In this document: positions 12,355 through 34,184 of the stretch, piece after piece
Layout of the letters: every line of letters starts with the position of its first letter
How positions within the stretch are numbered: position 1 is the stretch's first letter
NCBI GenBank assembly: GCA_034509925.1
Contig: CM067526.1
Coordinates: 12,168,010 to 12,232,009 of the forward strand
DNA length: 64,000 bases
Source of the DNA: Hirudinaria manillensis
Lineage: Eukaryota; Annelida; Clitellata; Hirudinida; Hirudinidae
Direction of reading: 5' to 3'
The notes under the pieces: generated by a model
What the model was told of the DNA's origin: nothing
The model's database searches: none
What the model saw: the letters and a program-made list of their open reading frames with translations, nothing else
Position numbers and translations under genes: made by a program

Positions 12355-15300
12355 TTAATCACTTTCATCAATAATGGCCAACAGAAGCCTTTTGTAATCG
12401 CCACTGCAGTCTCCCTCGATGAATTTTTTAAGAGACTTGTCGTACTTCTTCTTGAAACATTTTTTAACATCCATCAAATCAATCTGATAAAAAACATATA
12501 TAAAATTTAATTATCCAAAATGACCCAATGTTTCGCTTGACACTCCTTAAAAAATTTTTCAGAAACAAATTAACTTTTTATAAAGTTCATTGTTGTAATA
12601 CCAGTGACATTAATAGAACATTAATTTACATAAGGAAAACTATATACGCAATTCTTGCCTCAGATCTGCTGACTACCACTCTAATGAGAGTTTTGTCATC
12701 AGTTCCTAGGCCCTTCATGCTCTTGTAGAGTCTCTGAGCATAGTACCCTATGGGATCCTCAATAAAGTCAACTGAAAACAGGAAAAAAACCAAAATGGTA
12801 TGTCAAAATTAAGGAATTGCCATATCACTCCACCAATCTCTAAATTACCGTAAGTAAATTATTACTATTCTGCTATGCTTTAAACTGTAACTTCTGAATG
12901 ATACCGTGTGAACCCACCTAAGGCAAGAAAACCTTCTTTCAAATCTCCGCTCATCTCAGAGCAGATACTGTCAGATATGCTCTTCGTGGTAATCTCCTCG
13001 TACTTACGGAAAACAGCTTTTAGATGGGGGAAACTTCTTGAACAAAAGATCATGTTGAATACGGCTTCGTCTGTTCCCAATTTACCAATGCCTGCCTAAT
13101 GGAGAAATTTCGAAATGCAATTACATTCATTATTTCTTGTTTCTTTAAAAATGTTGAAAATAATGTTAGCATGAATTCCCCCAGAATATTAACCAAATTT
13201 TTCCAGAGCGAACCTCCCACTGCATGTGTTAAACCACGTTAAGATGCATTCAAATTTATAAAGTTTGCGATTTAATTGGTTTCAATGGACCAGTTTATTT
13301 TATAATTGAAAAAAAAAGGAGAATCGAAATAAAGCCCTGTTGTTGACTGAGAAAAAAATGGTCTTTTGAATTGCTTTGTTTAGGTGGCAAAGCAATTTGA
13401 TTTCAATGCTTTAGGCTGAAGTGACATAGTTTAGTATCTCTATTGAATCACTGTTTTAAAAATTGATTCATTTCTTCAAGGTATACTATAATTAATATCA
13501 CAACAATTAATACCAAAATCGGGGTATAATTTATAAATATTTAATTGATAATGGTAATAATGATAACATTATCACTCAATGTCCTGTTCATTAAAAATTG
13601 CAATTTAAATCCGCTTATTACTAAAGGGTATGACTCTTACAGTCATCTCTATTTTTATCATATTTATTTATTTATTCATCTTTTTGGAGACACCGAAATT
13701 AACAACACCAAACAAATTGGAAAAGAAAAAATATACTTGTAAAACCAAAGATGCCCGAAAGGAATTATTCCCGCCAAGGAGGCAGCCTATTTAAAGAGAT
13801 AGAATTAGATCGATTATTGACAGCAATATCGTTAAGTTATTTTATTACAGAGGTTTATGAAAATTTCGAATTTTACGAGCGAATCAGGTGCGATTTATAT
13901 AATTTGTTGAATGTGGCTAATGAGGTGGACCTCACTATGGACAAAAGATTAAAAGAAACTTAATGTGGACTGAGTTGAAGGGTTTAGTAATGTCACAAAT
14001 TATGACTAAGAATTGCAGTAATTGTTTGCAAATATTTAATAATTCTCACTGGTACTTAAAACTCTTTTGGGTATGACGAAGATTGAAACTTAAAAAGAGG
14101 AACTAACAGCAATTAACTGATTCGTATCCTGTTCCACCTTCTTATTTTCCACTGTGCTGCTCTCATCACGACCAGCGTTGACCTGGGATACCAGGAGACG
14201 CTTGAAATGTCCGCTTGTCTCACTTACGATGTCTTTCTCCAAGTCTCTCTTGATGTCTGTTAATAGAATAGAAGAATAGAAGTACGTGCATAACTTACAT
14301 CAGAAAGTATGACTATATCATTAATAAGTAGATAGTACTTGGTATTCATAATATATTATTAAAAGTTAATATCATATTAGGGAAAATGATCAACCTAAGT
14401 AACGACTTCAACAACCATTAGATTCAAAAATTTCTCTTACGTATTTCTCTTACGTGTATTATAAGCCGACTTCAGTAATTTGATATCATTGTTCGACCTG
14501 GCACAAAGAATTTCGATCATAGCATTCTCGTCAGTTCCAGCACCCTAAAAGTTATCGTGACATTTTTAAAATGGAACGACTGGCATTGGATACAGACAGT
14601 AAGACCTTCATGGCATTCCTGAGTTCTCTGGCCAGGTACTCATTGAGAGGATACATCATGGCAACTATGCAGTCTTCAAGATTTCCCTTCAACTCTGATT
14701 TCAGTTCTTCAATAAGATCCTTTAAGAATAAAAGAGGAATTAATGATAAAAAGAAATTTAAAGCAAACATTATTGCATATATGCTATAACAAATATAATA
14801 TTTAATTAATTGAATTATTTTTCAATTTGATTCTCTTTTGTAAGATTCTCTTTATACAAGTCAAAATTGAATTTTTGTTCTCAATCTTCAAAATTCAATA
14901 AATCATACAATATGTAAATAGCATAACAACACAATTAGGCTTACCTTTCCAAAGAGAGCCTTGAACTTTGTCCTTATCTCCTGCCTTTGTTTATTGTTGT
15001 GATTGACAATAATTTTTATTATAGCCTTTTCATCAGCGCCTAAATTATAATTAGCATATTTAATTATAATATAGCAAGATGGATTTCAAGACATGAGACA
15101 CTTTGAAAAGTTAAGACTCACCAAAACCTTTCATGGCTTTTCGCAAGTCTTGAGCTGCCTTTTCAGCATTGAAGTTTTTGTTAGGGACAATCTAATTTGA
15201 AAAAATGAGTTTTCATTAAATTGTAAATTGTATTTTTGTAAATTTAACATTGAATCGACGATCATTTATAACATTGGTCACCTAAAGGAATAAATTAAAA

Positions 15301-15527
15301 TTCACATAAATATATGTAGGATCACAATTTTAACTCATTAAAATCTGATTAAAATATTACAAGAGTAACTATAGTACATATACAGATGACTTACTAAAGT
15401 TAATAACAATAATATGAATTTGAGCAAGAAATAATATTATTAATAATGTCGATGTTTTATAGAAAATATATGTATAATTAATATATGACAATAAACCTAA
15501 AGAAGCTATTCAGCTCACCGTAGCCAT
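12355..15527 (-). CDS. Annexin 3 of the tandem cluster
   Basis: Complete 315-aa annexin. Exons in gene order: 15519-15527 (ATG GCT ACG), 15122-15191, 14945-15039, 14606-14719, 14454-14544, 14108-14256, 12918-13095, 12659-12771, 12355-12483. Loops are GFGAD (I), GAGTD (II), GKLGTD (III) and GLGTD (IV). Like annexin 2 it has alanine in loop I. The C terminus is LLLAIIDESD. The donor after the 12659-12771 exon reads GAG|GCAAGA, a GC-AG intron; both paralogues have GT there. Reading frame and all other splice sites are intact, so the gene looks functional. Confidence 0.94.
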
Positions 15528-15575
15528 CTTTAAACGAATCTTTAATCGCTACAAATCCCATCAAGTTGAACCCCC

Positions 15576-15583
15576 TTTAAATA
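15576..15583 (-). promoter_or_regulatory. TATA-like element of annexin 3
   Basis: Minus-strand TATTTAAA about 49 nt upstream of the annexin 3 ATG, inside a GAGCGGGTATTTAAA block shared with annexin 2. Confidence 0.55.
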
Positions 15584-15745
15584 CCCGCTCGTTTATCATA
15601 CAACTTTTCAGGCCATTTTAAGGTAATCAAATATGACTCAAGTGAAGCATAACAATTAGCATTAATTATTTGACTTATATTATTATGTCATTAACAGGCA
15701 ATTTACAAATAATTTTAATTTATATTATTACAGTCAAGTGGTGTC

Positions 15746-15815
15746 CGAAAAATTCATCGCGGAAAATTCATCGAGCGGAAAATTCGCCGCACGGAAAATT
15801 CATCGCCGGGAAAAT
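15746..15815. repeat. Degenerate minisatellite (GGAAAATTCATCGC units)
   Basis: Four or five units of about 15-18 bp, each with (G)GAAAATTC(A/G)(T/C)CG, upstream of annexin 3. It sits at the edge of the segment that is absent from the paralogous annexin 2 upstream region. Confidence 0.75.
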
Positions 15816-16450
15816 TTTAAAGGATTACTAAACGAGGACGATCATTTTGAATAGAATAATATAACGTGCATATTGAAAGATTTTTTTTTAAGACATGAAT
15901 TAATTAATAATTAAAATTATAAACCAAGCCCTTAAAATAGTCAATGATTACCATTAATTATTTTATGATGTCTGAGAGGGATATCTCGATAACATTTCTT
16001 CGGAAAGGTTACGTTGAGACCTGATACATGTTGTTACAACTTGCCTAATAAAGAGCCTGTTACTTTCCCGGGACTTGGATAAATTTCCATATGGATGGAT
16101 GGCTTGCTCCAACAGATTCGTTAATGGCCCCATGCCAACCCTCACAGGAATTGTTAGTTTTAGGCGAAGCAGTCAAACCATCCTCGTAGCAATTCCAGAG
16201 ATGATGTGGAAATCGGGGTGGTTTTCGGCCACGCCGGTGAGGTCATCCAATCCCGCGGCAAACCAAAATCGGGGCTGGATAATACTTGGAGATGTTGCTC
16301 TGTAGCGAAAAACAGCATTCTTACTGTTTGCGTTCCTGGGATAAGTTTCAGATTTTTTTGCCACTACTTGGTCGCACATAAGCGGGAGTTTATCTCTAAT
16401 TTCGTTCTTTTGCTTAGTTTTTTAAACGAACGAATTTGTATTACACTTTG
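15816..16450. other. Copy-specific insertion upstream of annexin 3, origin unknown
   Basis: A stretch richer in GC than its surroundings (about 15960-16400) that interrupts sequence otherwise shared with the annexin 2 upstream region. Short open frames exist on both strands (for example 16075-16305 plus, 16173-16379 minus), but none matches a family I recognise and they contradict each other. No terminal repeats or target duplication could be placed with confidence. Confidence 0.45.
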
Positions 16451-17809
16451 AAAAAAACTCACAAAATATTCAGCAGTATAATATTTCAGGTCACCAACAA
16501 TTTATTTCTTCAAATGTATTTGAGAACGTCGGAATAAATTATTTATTAATTTCTCAACCAATTAATATATTAGTCATAATAAAAAGATATATAACGAAAA
16601 TGTATGGATAAAATGTGCGAGGCTTGTGTTAAGCGAAGACTTTTAAGTTTAACAAATTGACCTATCATATTTATTGCATTAATTTATCATTGCGGTTTCG
16701 CAACTTTTCGCCAGATGTCCATGTTAATTTTTTTCAAGAAGCGGAAAATTGGAAAGTTTGTCTTTAAATTGAAAGCATTTATGGCGTTTTTGTTTTTGGA
16801 TCGTGATATTTCCAAAGGAAAACCAGGCATAAAATTTTCACAAAAGTACATGAGCTAAATATATAAATAATTATTAAATTTAGATTTTTATATCTCTCGG
16901 CAAAAATTATTTTCAAAAATGACCATATCACTGTGGAAAAGTCGACTATGACAATGGTGGTGTTGGTGTTGGCCCATATCATTTTGTCAATGAAATATTG
17001 GAGAAACATTTGAAAATAATTTCGATTTCTTATCGTCATTTGTAACAAAAAATATTAATTTACAGTTTACGATTTACAGATTTAAGGAGTCGAAAAATGT
17101 TTATACTAGTTAATTGATTACATTAACCCATTTAATTAACCAAATAATTGAAAAATAAAATTAAACACTAAACTCTCAAAAATTTCCATATCGCAATTGA
17201 TGTTACGCGGTTTGAATGATTGACTAGATAAGTAACTTGATTGATTGTAATGAAATATTAACAATAATTTTAAAACAATATAAAAGAACATTAAAATAAA
17301 TGATTGAATTAGAAATAAATTCAAATAAATTAAAAATGCATTTTGAAATGTATTTTTAACTCCTGCAAATGAAGGACGTTCATGTTTTGATAGTCCGAAA
17401 TAATTGAAGCAATTAATCAGCATATTATTGCAGAGTGGGAATCATTTCAAGTAAAACCAGACCCAGGTTCAGTTGCAGAAAGACCAGGAACCCATTATTA
17501 TTATTAATATTATTATTATTATTAATATTATTATTGTTATATTTGGTATTATTGTTATTATTATAATTATTATTATTATATTTGTTATTATTAATATTAT
17601 TATTATATTTATTATTTTAAATGGTTGCAAGACATTTATTTTTCCCACTCCAAAACAAGCTTTTGGATCAAACCTTTCATGCCTTTCAAAGTTCTTCCTC
17701 ATAATTTTTAAAGTCCCCCATCGTGGTAGTATTATCCTCCATAACCACGGTACTAATATCGCTATTGTTATTATTATTATTATTATTATTATTGTTATTA
17801 TTATTATTT

Positions 17810-17840
<31 letters not shown>

Positions 17841-18712
17841 CAGCGTTATTATTATACAAACCAAATAGACGCATCCGGTTACCGGGTAAAATTCGTTTTT
17901 CTTTCTTCAACTTAATAAATTAATTAATAAGTAATTGCTTCAATTCGTTTTGAAGATAAATTAAAATTTCCTAAACTAAATTTAAAATCTAAAAATCAAT
18001 CTACAATCATCCGAATAATTTCGAATTTATATCAATATATGTAACATTTAATTTCGTATATGTTACAAAAACAGTTTTATCTTGATTTGCTATTTAATAG
18101 CTACTTGAAATCGATTCTTTAATGTTACCGTAGGACGTGGGAAGACGAATTAAACGTGTGGCTAACGATTTATTCTTTTTGTAAACAATTATTCCTGGCT
18201 TTCCTAATGTCAAATGATTTGTTTTGATTTGTAGAAAATTATTCTACAGTCGACTGTGGGAACTTGTCTGAGAATTTCCAATTTGATCTTCGCAGTATCC
18301 ATTCATCCTGCACCAAATTACAAAACCTAAAGGCACGAGTTACGTCACTTTATATCGCACAAGTAGTTCTGTTGATCATAAGAAAGATCAATAAAGTAGT
18401 AAAGTATTGGTGTCTGACACCGGATAAAAGCCATTGTGAAAATGCTTCATATTTTCGCGCCTTCAGTGCATCCTTGGCCGAGTGTTCTAAAGAGCATTTC
18501 TGCATGATTGACGTGTAATTGTTCCAAGGAGACAATTAAGTTCTCTGAGCTCGCATCCTGGAGACAGAAAAGCATCTGCCTCCATTAAAACTGTCATTAC
18601 TGGTTCATAATCCTTCAATTAAGCGTCAACTCTTTGCAATATTTTAAACAATTGAGCCTACATCTTGAAACGTTATTTTAACTTTTTAATCGATGAGTTA
18701 CTGTTATTGATA
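16451..18712. other. Intergenic, annexin cluster to kinase gene
   Basis: 16451-16760 continues the annexin upstream duplication. Two AT-trinucleotide blocks follow (about 17495-17620 and 17768-17850). At 18340-18347 there is a CRE-like TTACGTCA followed by an AT-rich TTTATAT, a weak candidate for the kinase promoter, 370 nt upstream of its ATG. No coding exon supported. Confidence 0.5.
17495..17850. repeat. (ATT)n microsatellite blocks
   Basis: Two interrupted runs of ATT/TTA triplets (about 17495-17620 and 17768-17850) separated by unique sequence. Confidence 0.9.
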
Positions 18713-25357
<6,645 letters not shown>

Positions 25358-28300
25358 ACTGGGTTGATCATGTGACTGAATGAGATTATTAAACAATTAT
25401 TGTTATTATGTTCATTAAGTGTTTATCGTGTTGTTTAAACCTATGAAATGTTCAGAGGCGGCCCAATTAAAAAAGGTCTTGATAAATAGCACTTGTTTTT
25501 CAGATTGTTTTTCTTCTATCTTCTTAAATTATTGTTGAGTTCATGATTGTTTCAAGTTCAGTGAACTTTGAACTATATTACCAGTAGTTGAACTGATGGT
25601 CTGTACAGTTTGAGTTGTTGTATCCCTCAATGTATTTGCATTCAACAACATTGCGTTTCAATACTTCCTCGATTGATTTTGTGTCAGTGATACGAGTACA
25701 CCTCACTCAAAAAGTCATTTGACGATTTTATTTTTATTTCGTTCCATAGATTGCAAGAGACCGAGAAAATGTTTCAGAATTTTTAAACATATAAAAATCT
25801 TTGTTCTCATTTAATTTTAAAATTAATCATTTTAATTGTTAAAAACAATCATTTTGCGCATTAAAAATGATTGAACTCATTGATTGAAAATGAGGTACAT
25901 TCCTTCATTGAAGGCAGCGAATTGAAACTGTTTCTTATTCTAGCGGAACAAACATATTTTTTTTGGAAGCGATTTATTACAACGTCAGTACTTCAAATCA
26001 TCTATTTTTTTTATGCGTAACCTTTTATGTTTATAAACTCAATTCGAGGAAAACTGTTTCTTACTGGAATTTCCATCAATAACGATTTCGAACATTTTTC
26101 TGAGACAAAACTCTTATTTAGAAGTCATGATCGTTCTATCTACTTTCCAGAATTGATATTTTGATCCAACAAAATGTGTGCCGAAAGTGGATCAATCATT
26201 TGGGATCATTTCCCAGTCTCCAGCTGGAAAAGAATTCTCCCCGGAGCATTTCTAATTCTGAAATAATCCAGTGGGGTAGCAGCGCATAAAGTCGGATCGA
26301 GTTCTAATTAAAATCTTTATAATCCCTTAATGGCTAACTTTTAACTACCACTCAGCTTGATTGGGTAGGCACTCGAATGCAAGATTCGAACGAAAAGTAT
26401 TTTAAAAAGCTCCTGATAGCAGGCATTCCGGCATCGTTTTCGAAGGAATATCGGAACGTTCGAGACTGACGAGGGATTGTAAAATTCTTGGAAATTGTTC
26501 TTCAAAGATTCCAGGAGGTGGTGTTAAGACGTCTCCTGTGGGCAATAAGGAGGGCATTCCATTTCACTTGTTATTTCCAGCACCGACCAGACGTAAACGA
26601 CGGAAACTTTAAGAGGAGTGAGAGAAGAGCTTTGCATGATGTAGCTGGAATTTAATCCTCAACAGCCTATGAAACTGATGCGACGGGATAAGATTCTCAA
26701 GGATTGATAGGGTTTTTGCAGACGGGAGATTGGCGCCTAATTTCTCGAGTCAGTGATCTGGATCGTTATGCGCCTGTGTTCTTCCAGCGGACATGCAGCC
26801 ATACTCGGACGCATGCGGACGAAGTCGTTCTCTCGCGGAATGCACTTTCATTCGACTAATAACGCAGCGGTGGAATTCACCGACCTGCAGGTGAATTCCT
26901 GAATCCCGAATGCATAATTCATCCGCCAAACGCGACGTTCGACGCAAAATGCAGCCTCTTGCGCAGCAATTTCGAAGAGAACAATTAATGATCCACACGG
27001 CCATAACTAATATCTGTCGATTACTTCCGCCAGCAATCATTGGCTTATCTTTCCCTTGCCTTGCACTGTCCTTTCCTGCTCAGAGCTAATGTGATCATCT
27101 CTAATGTCATAAACATTTGCCGTCAAGCGCAGGCAGGCGAGGGCGATCGTGTTTTTCCATTTTTTTCCAGTCCGGATTTTCTCCAATGTAGAAGCACGAA
27201 ATTTGAATTCAACTCTCAATACATTCAGATGAATATTCGATTTAATAGCGCATTATTGCTGAACGATCGTGGATTTGGTGGAGATTTATAATTCCTCCCG
27301 CCAGAGTCGATAATAATTCACTCGCCAGGCGTCGACCCGGACCTCATTGGAGGCGTTAATCCTGACGGCGGATGGAAGCATGCATTTTGCAGGAGGAGGT
27401 GATAAGTTGGATTATCAGGATTTCCTCTTCTGATTGTCTTTCCACGCGAAGGCATTTCGAAAATTATTCCAATCCAAATATGAATTGCAACTCGTGATTA
27501 ATTATTTATCATTTCTTTTATGTTTTTTTGCGAAGTAACTTTCCTAGGGATTTATTAGCGTGAGAGAAGTAGCTTAGTATTAAAATTTGTGAAAACTTTA
27601 AGATTTATCTTGGTTTGGTCTCATTTTCAACACTTTCAAGTTTAGCCAGCGTTCCACGCAGTTGTTCATTCATTCCTCCATCTATGACCGACTCCTTTCC
27701 ACGGATGCATCCATTCATGTCCAGCGAAGCATGAATTGCAGTCATTCACCTACAGGTGCATCTCCAACCTGGTCCAATGTTTTCGTGTCCAATTGAATTT
27801 TCATCATCGCTCGGGAAACCGCTAACGAGACAACGCTGCTTATTGAATCAAAGAGTTGTCGCACTTTGCACTCAACGTATTCAATCTGATTACGTCCTCC
27901 ACGACTCCATCTTTCCATCACTCTGAGTCGAGGCTGAGACAAATGACTAATTATGACCACTGTATCAACTAAGCTGCATAATAATTTGTAAATAATTAGA
28001 TATTTGTGAGCATAAGAGAGCTAGTGATAATGATGATAACTTATTTAAGTTTGGACGTTTGGGAAGGTTTTGTAAAGGAATAAATCCACTTTTAAGAACG
28101 TTTATCCATCAATCAGTCTATCATTCGTTCATCCATCCCAGAGTATTTAGCCAGCTTCTCAACACAACAAGAAAATTCAAGTCTTCCTACTGAACCACCT
28201 AAAAATGATACTTAATTCTTATTGTTTAAAACGTTGTTTTTTTAAACTATCTAAGAATGCAATTAAAAATCTATTCAATAAATCCATTGCCGCAACATTT

Positions 28301-29729
28301 ATTATAAACTTTTCCGAATAATTCTCAGGGGTCTTCTTTTTCATCCATTTTCTACACCATCTTTGATCTCGGTGATTTCATCTCTCGAGGCATGAACTAG
28401 GTTGAGCCAAATTTGTTTCATGAAATATTGCTGTCGCAACGAATTGAATCTTTCTAGAATTAAAAAACAATTTTTTTAAATAATTAAGAATTATTCTTGA
28501 CCTTACGAACTATTCTAAGGTCTGAAAATATTTGTAGATTGTTCGGATTGCTCAATGGGAATCTTTTAAATGATTCTTTCTGTTTGAAATAATTCTTAAA
28601 CCGATAAACTTCACGAAAATCAAGATGAATATTTAAAGAATTCGTTCCAACAATTTCTAACTGGAACACATTGCAATGAATCATCCAATTAATGGCGTGT
28701 TTCAGAGACAAAATGTGTTTGGCATTCTCATCAAGACGGCATAAACTCCTTGGATCACGGAACGCAAGGCCGGGAAGGGATTCTGTTTTTATTTTGGAGC
28801 ATAGACATAGAAAACATAGATCAATGTATCTGCTCTGCGGAGCGTTCAACCGAAGTACAGGACATGGAGGAACCATGCTTATTTATTGCTTCAAAAGTCG
28901 CCCGGATGTAAAACAAGAAATATTGAAATTAATGATTATTAAAATTTAAGAGAAAATGAAATCATCTGACATTCTAATCTCCAGCAAGAAAAAAACAATT
29001 CGGAAATATTTCTGGTTTTCCCAGATTAAATTTAATTTTGGGTATTTCAAGAAGTCACATCCGTCCAAGCCAATCACAATGCTTGTCCTTTTTCATGTTT
29101 ATTCAGTGGGTTCTAAACGTGGGTTTCCAGTCTCGCCAAAATAATAAGAGGAAATAGATTTATCATAACCTTTACCAACTGTAATTGTTCCACACAAGGA
29201 TAGTCCCACCTGGAAATTATAGAAATTAATTTAGAGGTGGAATAAATTTCGATGTGGATCGATCGAAAGGATCTGGTGTTTCGCATGACTTGAGATCCGC
29301 TGAGCATCCAGCAATCAATCTCGTGTGGAGTGATGGCTCTCCATGTCTTTCCAATCCACCGCCACTCCGCATATTTTTTTGCTTAACTAAAGACGGATTG
29401 ATTTGTGTTTTCGTTGAAATTATTTTTTATTGGAAAGCAAATCGAATTCTACTTTGGTTTATTATAACATTTGGCTTGTGATTAGTGACGTATTACATAT
29501 CACCAGATGATGATTAATTGCTAATATACACGTAAATATTATTAAATGATTGAAAAATAATTTTATGATTAATAATAATAATAATAGTAATAAATATTAA
29601 TTATTAAGTACGTAATGAACATACATGTAATATTGTTATTACTATTTAACATGTTAACTATTTAGCATTTTTCTTGAAATACAAATTAAATCAAGTTATA
29701 TTAAACATCAAGTTTTCGAAGAATTTGAA

Positions 29730-29731
<2 letters not shown>
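25358..29731. other. Gene-free region downstream of the kinase gene
   Basis: A variant poly(A) signal ATTAAA (25388-25393) lies just after the kinase stop. 26150-27500 is CpG-richer than the surrounding DNA and contains inverted repeats, one at 26873-26898. Open frames such as 28484-28876 (minus, 130 codons) match no family I know and show no splice support. Nothing coding is supported. Confidence 0.5.
26873..26898. repeat. Perfect 9-bp inverted repeat (GAATTCACC / GGTGAATTC)
   Basis: GAATTCACC, an 8-nt loop GACCTGCA, then GGTGAATTC. It could form a hairpin in DNA or RNA; the loop-stem junction also contains a CAGGTG E-box. Confidence 0.8.
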
Positions 29732-29763
<32 letters not shown>

Positions 29764-29984
29764 TAATAATAATACAAGAGAGGTGCACGTGGTGTCAATA
29801 AAGATTTATTAGAAATTCCTCATCAGCCTTTGATCACATGGACAAGAAGGTCCACCAATCACTGCTTGTTCCTGATTGAATCCATACCCTTGATTCATGT
29901 ATTTGAAGGAATAATGCTTTTTTGAAGCTCACTATATTGATGTGTTGTGATTAATAAATTTATGATCTCATTGTAATTATTATT

Positions 29985-30074
<90 letters not shown>

Positions 30075-30300
30075 AATAATAATATTACTATCATCATCAT
30101 CATCATTTCTATTTTTTGTGAGTGGTACTTAGTTGATTGAGTCGATTTGGTTTCTTTCTAAACAAAGTCATCATCAAAAAGTCATCGTCTTCGTCATCAT
30201 CATCATCATCATCACAGGCATCATCATCACCGTCATCGTCAACAGTGTTATTATCATCATCAGAGTTACAATCATCAACATCGTCATAATCTGGGTTCAT
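29732..30300. repeat. Microsatellite cluster: (AAT)n, (ATT)n, (ATC)n
   Basis: (AAT)n at 29732-29775, (ATT)n at 29985-30072, and ATC-rich runs at about 30088-30108 and 30190-30290. Translations of these give only low-complexity shadows, such as poly-Asp on the minus strand. Confidence 0.92.
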
Positions 30301-30396
30301 CATCGGTTGTGATCGATCAAGTGTTTTGAGATACGAAAGCCACTTGAAAGGAGATGTATCTCCAAGTATTGATGTGTCCACGCTAACGAGGTGCTA

Positions 30397-32819
<2,423 letters not shown>

Positions 32820-33310
32820 ATATCAGAGCGGGACGACGGGAATACACTAATCCACCATAAATTTTGAACCGGACGGCAACTCCGACAGCGACTGCAGCGA
32901 CGACACCAGCGTCAACGTGCCGTCGAAGCGCATGCGTAATGAAAAGGTGAAAGACAATCAAGATGGAGGCCGGCGATAAAACATGGCGTCCGGAAACATT
33001 CCCTGGGGGGTACTTTCAGCTTACAGAAAAAATTATCTCTCTTCAGCAGACTGGTTCCTCATAGTTTAGGCTTGCAAGTGATGCATTTGTATTGGTGTTT
33101 ATGCACCGGTCAGTACTGGTCTCCTCTCGATTTATGGACCCTGGTTTGCATGGGTACGATAGACCCCCGTCGCCTGTGCAAATACTTCACCCAAGAGATG
33201 GCTATTTGGCTTCCGATCGATATCATTCTGGAAAAAAAAGTATCCGCAATGTTGTTGCTAGAAGTTGGAATGCAAGATGCGAATTATGACTTTATTTCTG
33301 TGGATTGATG
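32820..33310 (+). other. CpG-rich island with coding-like tracts, unidentified
   Basis: Composition changes sharply to CpG-rich here. It contains AGCGCATGCGTAA, an NRF1-like palindrome, and several short open frames. One at about 32848-32970 reads EPDGNSDSDCSDD followed by SKRMRNEK, a Ser/Asp-rich stretch with a basic nuclear-localisation-like cluster. It has an in-frame stop a few codons upstream and no ATG or acceptor in between. Another at 33072-33308 is open for 78 codons without a recognised domain. This may be a promoter island or a decayed or unknown gene. Confidence 0.3.
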
Positions 33311-34180
33311 CGAAATTATTCAACTGGAAAAGAACCTTTTCTGCTTTTAATTTAATAATAATTTATTATTAATTATTAATAATTTATATTTTCATTTTTT
33401 TCTTTTTAGTTCAAAATGGTTTCATTGATTTATTTATCAAGAATTCATAAAGATAACATCTCCCTCCTTTATCTGCAGCTCCATCTTCTTTTATAACCAC
33501 TTTAACTGCTCGATTTCATGGCTAAGAACAATTTCCAGACAAAAATAAAATGATCGGAATTTATTCCTCATAATTAACTTTACGATTGGTTTAGTAATAA
33601 CCAGAGACCAGTGTATCATTCAGAAATTTATCACGGTGGTGGTGTTGTGTTGGCAGAGGGAATCGAGAAATGCAGAGGTGATGGTAAATCCTTGTTACGA
33701 ACATATAAAATGTCGTTGAATTTATGTTGCGCCAACTACTAGACCAGCAACTAGACTTCTATTCCATATTGTATGGCCAAAACTTTGGAAATCCGAAATA
33801 GGTTTTGCTTCTTATTTTGAGAATCCATTTTCGAGTCTCTTTCTGTCACCTGCTGTTGTTGATTGTTGTCGTTCTAGGTTACGAACAACTTCTAAAAAGT
33901 CGTTGTTGTCGTTGTTGTCTTTCAAATGGACCTCCAACTCCCAGGCACACCAGGGACCGAGACAGGCAAAGACAAGGAGAAGAAGACAAGCGTCACGGCA
34001 GACGGACAAATGAAGACAGGAACGCGCATCCAGAAATGGACGAAACCGTTAATCAAATCGAAAGTAGGATGGAAAAGAAGTTGTGGAGATTTGGATGTGG
34101 ATCCGCCCACGTTGTAGATAACAATCCATGATGCCCAATGAGATTATCCAGCGTCGCTACTGATGCGTTTCGCACCCGTC
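33311..34180. other. Gene-free stretch with a weak open frame
   Basis: AT-rich to 33780, then a mixed segment with overlapping open frames on both strands (33805-34131 plus being the longest, 108 codons, rich in Arg, Asp and Glu). No domain, signal or splice support. Confidence 0.4.
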
Positions 34181-34184
34181 CAGT

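Noticed and set aside
17469..17910. Isoleucine- and asparagine-rich frames on both strands
   Set aside because: (ATT)n microsatellite translations.
28484..28876. 130-codon minus-strand open frame
   Set aside because: No recognisable domain and no splice or promoter support; length is compatible with chance.
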